The notes under the pieces are model-generated. The model worked only from the letters and a program-made list of their open reading frames with translations. It had not been told where the DNA came from and searched no databases. The position numbers were made by a program, and so were the translations under genes. Shown one piece after another: positions 59,001 through 64,000 of a stretch of 64,000 bases of DNA; positions within the stretch are counted from its first letter, which is position 1; every line of letters begins with the position of its first letter. The DNA comes from Phoronis australis (Eukaryota; Phoronida; Phoronidae), in assembly GCA_002633005.1 (NCBI GenBank), contig NMRA01000072.1, positions 1,043,957-1,107,956 on the forward strand, read 5' to 3'.

Positions 59001-62000
59001 TTTTATAGAGAAGTTAGAGCTTAAAGCCAAATTTCCTTCTTAAGTCTTAATCACTTTCATAAAACAGAATCCTGTATTATTTAAATTCTTTTTCCATACA
59101 GCACAGATTACGTTTCCTCGTGAACAGAAAACAAAGAAGACAATAAAAGCCTAATAAGTGACTACAATAGCAAGTTCACAGCCATCAGCAATGGTTGCCA
59201 TCTTACCTTGACTGACTATGACCTCATTATCCACCTCCAGTTCAGGAGAGTTCTCCTGACTGGAGACTTCCACAGACTCCTCAATCTGTTTGTTGGCCTC
59301 AACTTCCTCGTCTATACACCAAAATAAATATGTGCAAACAAAACTAAACGAAAGCATAAAAACAATGAATGGGTATAACAACAGAATTAAGCAAATCGTG
59401 TCGAAAAAGCGTGTGCCAGAAAATAGCAACTTAACAGCAATTAACAGACGCCCTCAGATCATGCAATGAATAAGGTAGTAGCAACCAAAGGAAAGAAATT
59501 AACTATAGCAGAAAATAATTAACGGTTAATTTTCAAGCTGAATAGCAGCAATTTCTTTTAATACCCTTTCCCAGCCAATTCATAATTTTGGGTTTCTAAG
59601 ACATTATGTCAAGACTATGCCAATACAGCAATTGGTCGACTAAAATCAAATCCAATTCAAACGAGGCACCAACTCACATCAACAACATATCAAAATACAA
59701 TATACTAAATAATATAACAGGCACAAAAACAGAGGGCAGGAGATTTAATAAAGGTGACGTGATAACAGACCCTATAGCAGACAACACAAAGACCAAATCT
59801 GTTCAAAAACAACCAGCACAACATGTTACCCACCTCTGGGTTTGGATTTCCTAACCACGTCGACCACCACGTTCTTCCCACTCGCGCTCTTCTCCACGTT
59901 CACCTCAATTCCCTGCTTGACCTCACCGTGTCCCTCCATCTCAGCTGCTGACCTGTCAGCGCCATCTGCAGGCGGTCGTGCCACATCGACTACCACGTGT
60001 TGTCCGCTCTCGCTCTTCTCCACCAAGACATCCATCTTGTTCCTGGCTGGTGGCGGATGTGGTTCACGGATTGGAGGCTCCTGTTCCACAACCACCTGCT
60101 GTTCAACATGGCCGCCTGAGACAACGACATCATCACTGAATTCTACCGTCTTCTTGGCATCACCCATTCTACGCATGGGAACTGGACGAACAGCCTTTGG
60201 GGTTTCAACCTAAATGAAATGTGAACAGAAGACGTTAATTGATCAGCCACAACTCAAAACCAACGTTTTTGAAACGCATATGACTGAAAAAAGTACCGCT
60301 TCAGTTTTTGGCGATACTTTCTTGCACTTTGAATTTTCTTTGCTTCAGACTGCATGAAGTTCTGACTAAACTTTCCAGCAATATCGTATTAAAATGAGAA
60401 ATACCGACTCTGGTCAGTAAGAGAGTGCAAGCACCTCCCTCAATCTACCTGCATTCACTCAGAAAGAAGTCACGAGAGTGCTTATACATTACATCTCATA
60501 GGGTCAGATAGGGACAATAAACTGACTTACAATTTTGAAATTTTAAGTTAATCATCTCTGGATCATAATGAAATGAATTGAAAACTTAATGAGCTATTGC
60601 ATCTGAGCCCCTGAAGTATTAATTTTATAAAAATTTCATGTAAATACATGGCAATGAGCCCGCTCAATAACAGAAAAAACAAACACTATGAATTATGTAA
60701 CCTTCCTCAACCTCGTAGCCAAATACAAAGAGACTAGAAAATTGCAAGCCCAGAGTTGAAAAATGCATATTTTCGTGCTTGCGCAAACTAAACGTCCCAT
60801 GGTACAAATTCTAACTGGGAGGACTACGACTAGAGGTGCGCTCAGTAAGAGATAGAAGCACTTCTTGTGAGAAATCTTGGCAAAAACAACGGTAATGATG
60901 AGTGTTAACGTTTCATTATTTCCCATAATTCAACATTTTTCAGCGGCAGCTATACTGTGCTAGTGTATGCTAATAAGGTTGCGAGCTAAGTAACGGAGAC
61001 CCAGCGAGGTGTAGCTTTAAATGCGATCCAGCCAAACTAGCAACATACAGGATTACAGAATGCGGCCCTTGTCTATTCAGAACAACCACTTTCTTACCTC
61101 CTTTACTGGAGTCATTGTCATGGGTCGCGGCCCTGGTGACGCGGGCGATGATCGCTCTGTGGACTGCTTCACTTGGGCCAGGCTTCGTGGCTTGGGAGTG
61201 GACATAGCGGACGGGCCTGAAGTGGGCATGTGCGAGATCGTTGGACCGGAGACTGCTGATGGTGCTCCAGCCAAAATGGAGACATCCTCCCCTGGCAACA
61301 TGGGTGGTCTCTCGCGGGGTAGTTGGGGGGTGGTGGCAAGGATCTGAGGATGAAATTAGAACAAAGACAAAAATACACATATGTTCTGCACTTGTGTTTN
61401 CATTCACTCAGAAAGAAGTCACGAGAGTGCTTATACATTACATCTCATAGGGTCAGATAGGGACAATAAACTGACTTACAATTTTGAAATTTTAAGTTAA
61501 TCATCTCTGGATCATAATGAAATGAATTGAAAACTTAATGAGCTATTGCACCTGAGCCCCTGAAGTATTAATTTTGTAAAAATTTCATGTAAATGCATGG
61601 CAATGAGCCCGCTCAATAACAGAAAAAACAAACACTATGAATTATGTAACCTTCCTCAACCTCGTAGCCAAATACAAAGAGACTAGAAAATTGCAAGCCC
61701 AGAGTTGAAAAATGCATATTTTCGTGCTTGCGCAAACTAAACATCCCATGGTACAAATTCTAACTGGGAGGACTACGACCAGAGGTGCGCTCAGTAAGAG
61801 ATCGAAGCACTTCTTGTGAGAAATCTTGGCAAAAACAACTGTAATGATGAGTGTTAACGGTTCATTATTTCCCATAATTCAACGTTTTGGCATACCCATC
61901 CAATCGTTTTCAGCGGCAGCTATACTGTGCTAGTGTATGCTAATAAGGTTGCGAGCTAAGTAACGGAGACCCAGCGAGGTGTAGCTTCAAATGTGATCCA

Positions 62001-63950
62001 GCCAAACTAGCAACATACAGGATTACAGAATGCGGCCCTAGTCTATTCAGAATAACCACTTTCTTACCTCCTTTACTGGAGTCATTGTCATTGGTCGTGG
62101 CCCTGGTGACGCAGGCGATGATCGCTCTGTGGACTGCTTCACTTGGGCCAGGCTTCGTGGCTTGGGAGTGGACATAGCGGACGGGCCTGAAGTGGGCATG
62201 TGCGAGATCATTGAACCGGAGACTGCTGATGGTGCTCCAGCCAAAATGGAGACATCCTCCCCTGGCAACATGGGTGGTCTCTCGCGGGGTAGTTGGGGGG
62301 TGGTGGCAAGGATCTGAGGATGAAATTAGAACATGCGAAACAAAACAAAGACAAAAATACATATATGTTGTGCACTTGTGTTTTCACAAAAACACGGATT
62401 CCATTTTTTATGATTTCTTGAACTGCATCTGTGCGCACTGAATTATGAGATAGGTTAAAAACGTTTTCAGGTTGTGTGTTGAGCGGCGTGCTAAAAGGTC
62501 ACACTACCAGGTCGTAGATTTGTCTGCACCTCTAATAACTTCTTATTTAACCCTTATCCTGCTGAGCCTCTATTCAGACTACTTTCCCTGTGTGTTGAGC
62601 TACTGCTGTACACTAAGCTGTTATAAAGGTCACCCAGACTAATGACCTAACAATTTTAAATTGGAATTTTGAAGGGGAAATGTTAATTTCATAGAAAACA
62701 AGCCAACATAAAAGTTGTCCAGAATTTAATGGAGATTCTCACCATATGTAAATCTTCATCATAACCTTAGTGACAGTAACCTGATCCACTGTCATCATCT
62801 CACGTCTGGCTCCAGCCATATAATGAAACTATGTGTGTACACTTACATAAACCTGCCAATATCTCCCAAACTAGTAATCACAGCCATATGGTTTTAATCG
62901 GAGAAATGAAGAGGAAACCGTGAACTGTGGAATGGGCATGCTCATATATCTACACAACATTCCAAGGCTCTTACAATTTCTGAATGAAAATCACAAGTGT
63001 CCTCGGGTGAGTGCACTCTCCTAGCGCAGCCTAGCTGCAGCTTATCATAGTCGATTGAGTACACCCAAAGCATTGTACTAGGATAATTGGCAAGTCGGCT
63101 GACCTCGCCTAGCACAGAATAATGGTTAAGAGTTTCCCCTCAGTTGCACATTTTCTTCATTATGACTGGTCACATTCTTTGGGGAAGAAACATCGAAGTG
63201 CCACCAAGAGCTATTCCTCAGCCAGTCTTAAACCACCAACGTACTAACAATCACACACATGGTATTAAAGCTTTAAAATGATTGTTAAGCACTTAGTAGA
63301 GGTACATGCTACATAAAAGCCTAGATTATTATCATTACTTAACGACATTAAGCAGCCATGATACTGTCTGCCAGACTGACTCACCTGAGCAACTGTCTTG
63401 GTTGACGCTTTAGGAGGTATATAAGAGTACTGCCATCTCAGGTCTATGTCCATTGCACCATTGACAGAACCATCGTCCTAGGCAAGGCGCAGCAAAAAAA
63501 AAAAGGTGATGAAGAAAATCAAGACAAATAAATAGGCGATACTTTTTTTAATAAAATCCCAAAGTCGTTGCTGTCTTCGTTTGCAATTTCTTAAACTTGT
63601 ACCCTCTACATTCATTTAGTTAATATCTTCATTATTATGCTTTCAGTTGGTAATGACATGTATTTGCTTACATAGTTATCAACAAACACAAGCCCTGCCT
63701 TGCATGAACTACTAAACGCGAGACTGCTGATTACGCTGGGATACAAAATTAAGCATTTCAATGACGCATCTTGTTTCATTTTGATTTTACACTTGGATAA
63801 AGAAACAAGTCAAGCTCTACTTACCCTCTTCAGTTCAAAAGTGCCCTTAATGGCCTTGTCATGCGCCAAGGCCAACATGGGTACAGTGGCGACACCTAAA
63901 TAGGTCGCTTCCTCAGGGTCCGTGTCATCGAATACGTAGACCAGAAGTGG
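43930..63950 (-). CDS. RPGRIP1L: RPGRIP1L-like protein (RPGR-interacting / NPHP8 family), C-terminal 16 exons
   Basis: Scaffold of the ciliary transition zone; in vertebrates RPGRIP1L works with NPHP4 and RPGR, and loss causes Joubert/Meckel syndromes. The window holds the 3' part; the 5' coiled-coil half lies beyond 64000. Sixteen exons join in frame to 804 codons, with all phases consistent. Order: end of a C2 domain (PLLVYVFDDTDPEEATYLGV, then MDIDLRWQYSYIPP), a Pro/Ser-rich exon present twice, a long acidic, low-complexity linker, then the C-terminal RPGR-interacting C2-type domain: IQKLFVEYRFLGYPAEELET, VFHVDMENNYEHRQYLASML, VGLAFVSLRDILKTGHDL, VIGTLNVTVECIAALRAVQQ. The match of this last domain to vertebrate RPGRIP1/RPGRIP1L is strong. 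RPGRIP1L rather than RPGRIP1 is assumed, since invertebrates usually have one gene. Confidence 0.92.
44362..44470. repeat. array of 25-bp perfect or near-perfect palindromes
   Basis: Four units, GTCTGGTACACAGTGTACC then AGAC, each self-complementary and spaced by AT: 44362-44386, 44387-44411, 44412-44436, 44446-44470, with a 9-base partial unit before the last. Confidence 0.95.
44985..45306 (-). repeat. G-rich (coding strand) low-complexity array beside exon 15 donor
   Basis: On plus it is CCACC/CACCAT repeats. A unit of about 45 bp carrying GCAGTGGCCCCCACGACTAC repeats about 2.5 times near 45215-45300. On the transcribed strand it gives repeated GTGGTGG and GGGGG runs. Confidence 0.85.
45307..45440 (-). 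CDS. RPGRIP1L: RPGRIP1L window exon 15 (RPGR-interacting domain, part 3)
   Basis: ICFTIVSEPSEDSDDEECCD then VGLAFVSLRDILKTGHDLMD. Acceptor GTTGTAG|GATC, donor GATA|GTAAGT, phase 1 out. The donor borders a G-rich array on the coding strand. Confidence 0.93.
45914..45998 (-). CDS. RPGRIP1L: RPGRIP1L window exon 14 (RPGR-interacting domain, part 2)
   Basis: VFHVDMENNYEHRQYLASML then LPDDPDDGR; acceptor TATTGTAG|TG, donor GGCAG|GTAGGT, phase 2 out. Confidence 0.92.
46562..46754 (-). CDS. RPGRIP1L: RPGRIP1L window exon 13 (RPGR-interacting domain, part 1)
   Basis: VSDTVVIIISHLSLEDHCEA, then QNPAIQKLFVEYRFLGYPAE and TPFSLPKPKPLSQIAFNFRK. Acceptor CACCAG|GTG, donor AAAG|GTACGA. First strands of the terminal C2-type domain. 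Confidence 0.93.
47317..47438 (-). CDS. RPGRIP1L: RPGRIP1L window exon 12 (acidic)
   Basis: DSDDDVTIPDSTQKTEEPDE then DSDSEGLVVASPTRGLSSAAM; acceptor AATGCAG|ATAG, donor CATG|GTTAGT, phase 1 in, 0 out. Confidence 0.85.
47590..47990. repeat. interspersed repeat copy in RPGRIP1L intron
   Basis: Same family as 31220-31590 and 36050-36155; ends ATATGGCGTTCCAAAGTCAG then GGGTCCTACAT. Confidence 0.6.
47991..49423. other. RPGRIP1L intron, no exon seen
   Basis: No exon, RNA gene or transposon terminus recognised. A 119-codon minus open frame (48460-48819) has no domain and does not fit the exon phases. Confidence 0.5.
49424..49481 (-). CDS. RPGRIP1L: RPGRIP1L window exon 11 (poly-Glu)
   Basis: 58 nt, PLEDTTFGEEVEDEEEEEE; acceptor TGCCTAG|CC, donor GAAG|GTAATG. 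The GAA run is a microsatellite-like coding repeat. Confidence 0.8.
49776..51375. mobile_element. 1.6-kb DNA transposon remnant with 34-bp TIRs
   Basis: 49777-49810 and 51341-51374 are inverted copies (GTGACCCACCA ... GAGTCTTAAGTCGG) with one mismatch. A short acidic open stub on the minus strand (50641-50709) recalls piggyBac-type transposase N termini, but no catalytic domain is present. It lies in an RPGRIP1L intron. Confidence 0.75.
50641..50709 (-). pseudogene. acidic transposase-like N-terminal stub
   Basis: Encodes EEFRDSDESSDDSNSSPDEF, then HD and a stop. Ser/Asp-rich starts of this kind are common in piggyBac-derived proteins, though the resemblance is compositional and weak. It sits inside the TIR-bounded element 49776-51375. 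Confidence 0.3.
51710..51801 (-). CDS. RPGRIP1L: RPGRIP1L window exon 10 (acidic/Ala-rich)
   Basis: Acceptor CCTTCAG|ATG, donor CAAAG|GTAGTA. DDVGDEESEDEADLVASEMA then RAAMTAGATAK. It ends in phase 0, as the next exon requires. Confidence 0.82.
52540..52599 (-). CDS. RPGRIP1L: RPGRIP1L window exon 9 (60 nt)
   Basis: Acceptor TTTTTCAG|GAAAG, donor GCCG|GTAAGT; basic GKKSKGKTGNRSKNANEIV. Phase 1 at both ends, so skipping it would keep the frame. Confidence 0.8.
52600..54109. other. RPGRIP1L intron, no exon seen
   Basis: A+T-rich intron without a recognisable exon or clear repeat termini. Confidence 0.55.
54110..54320 (+). repeat. CTACATGTACAC minisatellite
   Basis: Many imperfect tandem units of the form ACCTACATGTACACCTAC, in RPGRIP1L intron DNA. 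Confidence 0.8.
54369..54744. mobile_element. MITE with imperfect TIRs (CCACACACAGCCTACCCTAGAAC)
   Basis: The left end CCACACACAGCCTACCCTAG and the right end (read inverted) ACACAGACTTACCCTTAGAA are similar over about 25 bases. It contains a (GT)n run at 54488-54516. Related to 23220-23570. Confidence 0.6.
55517..55777 (-). CDS. RPGRIP1L: RPGRIP1L window exon 8 (Lys/Glu-rich)
   Basis: 261 nt, phase 1 in and out, GSNDTPTSDISESEPFTGE through KISKTGSKKKATVVEK. The last third is highly charged and likely disordered. Acceptor ATTACAG|GTTC, donor AAAG|GTACTA. Confidence 0.82.
55778..58261. other. RPGRIP1L intron with repeat shared with the TAT upstream region
   Basis: 56560-57140 parallels 28450-28850. 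Elsewhere no exon or RNA gene recognised. Confidence 0.45.
58262..58378 (-). CDS. RPGRIP1L: RPGRIP1L window exon 7
   Basis: Acceptor TTACAAG|ATG, donor CCAG|GTAGTG. DDDEGTMETGELSDTLQSDE through PLPPPQQLHP; phase 1 at both ends. Confidence 0.8.
59207..59311 (-). CDS. RPGRIP1L: RPGRIP1L window exon 6 (acidic)
   Basis: Acceptor GTATAG|ACGAG, donor CAAG|GTAAGA. Encodes DEEVEANKQIEESVEVSSQE to VIVSQ; about one third Glu/Asp. Confidence 0.85.
59834..60209 (-). CDS. RPGRIP1L: RPGRIP1L window exon 5 (long linker exon with internal repeat)
   Basis: 376 nt, VETPKAVRPVPMRRMGDA through RKSKPR, phase 0 in and 1 out. It contains two versions of VEKS-x-SG-x-x-VVVDV about 40 residues apart. Acceptor AAATTTAG-like CATTTAG, donor AGAG|GTGGGT chosen because it keeps frame with the next exon. 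Confidence 0.85.
61098..61343 (-). CDS. RPGRIP1L: RPGRIP1L window exon 4 (duplicate copy 1)
   Basis: Same 82-codon exon with intact splice sites and phase. It sits in a tandem duplication with a single N at the join (61400). It is either a real in-frame exon duplication or two alleles assembled in tandem. Confidence 0.75.
62068..62313 (-). CDS. RPGRIP1L: RPGRIP1L window exon 3 (Pro/Ser-rich, duplicate copy 2)
   Basis: 82 codons from ILATTPQLPRERPPMLPGED to PMTMTPVKE, phase 0 at both ends. It differs from copy 1 by SGSMISH versus SGPTISH. Acceptor CCTCAG|ATCC, donor GGAG|GTAAGA. Confidence 0.85.
62385..63384. other. RPGRIP1L intron, no exon seen
   Basis: No coding match and no repeat boundary recognised. 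Confidence 0.5.
63385..63477 (-). CDS. RPGRIP1L: RPGRIP1L window exon 2 (end of C2 domain)
   Basis: 31 codons, DDGSVNGAMDIDLRWQYSY then IPPKASTKTVAQ. The G-x-(I/M)-x-(V/I)-x-L-x-W strand closes the C2 fold. Donor CTCAG|GTGAGT, phase 0. Confidence 0.92.
63825..63950 (-). CDS. RPGRIP1L: RPGRIP1L window exon 1 (C2 domain)
   Basis: 42 codons, PLLVYVFDDTDPEEATYLGV through LALAHDKAIKGTFELKR. Acceptor TTTCAG|CC, donor GAGG|GTAAGT, phase 0. Preceding exons lie outside the window. Confidence 0.92.
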
Positions 63951-64000
63951 CTGAAATAAACACCCACAAGGCATCAACAAAATCCTAGCAAGAAAAAGAC

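Larger units (their letters stand above)
60451..62384. repeat. tandem duplication, two units of about 950-985 bp
   Basis: 60451-61399 and 61401-62384 match closely throughout, including the 82-codon exon and its flanking introns, with a small indel near 61890. The N at 61400 lies exactly between the units. Confidence 0.9.

Noticed and set aside
61021-61347. Plus-strand open frames over the duplicated exon
   Set aside because: Shadow of the minus-strand RPGRIP1L exon, which has splice sites and the correct phase.

Overview
This is a eukaryotic (animal) genomic window. It has multi-exon genes with GT-AG introns, about 60% A+T non-coding DNA, many short inverted-repeat transposons and two N-filled assembly gaps (5206-5440, 19713-20505). 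The gene set, vertebrate-like intron density and several percent divergence between duplicated blocks fit a highly heterozygous invertebrate deuterostome. Amphioxus or an acorn worm is plausible, but the sequence alone does not prove the species. No prokaryotic operon, CRISPR array or viral gene was recognised. I found no convincing new biological system; the main value is four spliced genes that can be rebuilt exon by exon, plus several unusual repeats and duplications.

Layout. (1) 1-3070: repeats and intergenic DNA. (2) 3071-4424, minus: an intracellular lipid-binding protein (FABP/CRBP family), three exons clear and the last unresolved. (3) 4425-9279: intergenic, with a gap, a tRNA-like relic, a small MITE, and the cytochrome b5 3' UTR. 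(4) 9280-26328, minus: cytochrome b5, five coding exons giving 123 codons. Its third exon occurs twice because a block of about 2.4-3 kb is duplicated on either side of the second gap (15742-18148 and 20506-23475). (5) 28978-39894, plus: tyrosine aminotransferase, ten coding exons joining in frame to 419 codons. (6) 39895-43929: intergenic. (7) 43930 to 63950 (coding part continuing beyond the window end), minus: the C-terminal half of an RPGRIP1L-like ciliary transition-zone protein. Sixteen exons join in frame to 804 codons, or 722 if a tandemly duplicated 82-codon exon is counted once.

The genes are not an operon and do not form one pathway: tyrosine catabolism (TAT), electron transfer at membranes (cytochrome b5), lipid or retinoid carriage (FABP/CRBP) and cilium assembly (RPGRIP1L). 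Their linkage is notable, because human TAT, CYB5B and RPGRIP1L all lie on chromosome arm 16q. Cytochrome b5 and TAT are divergent, about 2.6 kb between start codons. TAT and RPGRIP1L are convergent, about 4 kb between stop codons. All coordinates, phases and translations were worked out by eye. Splice sites are supported by GT-AG dinucleotides, family alignment and reading-frame continuity, not by transcripts.
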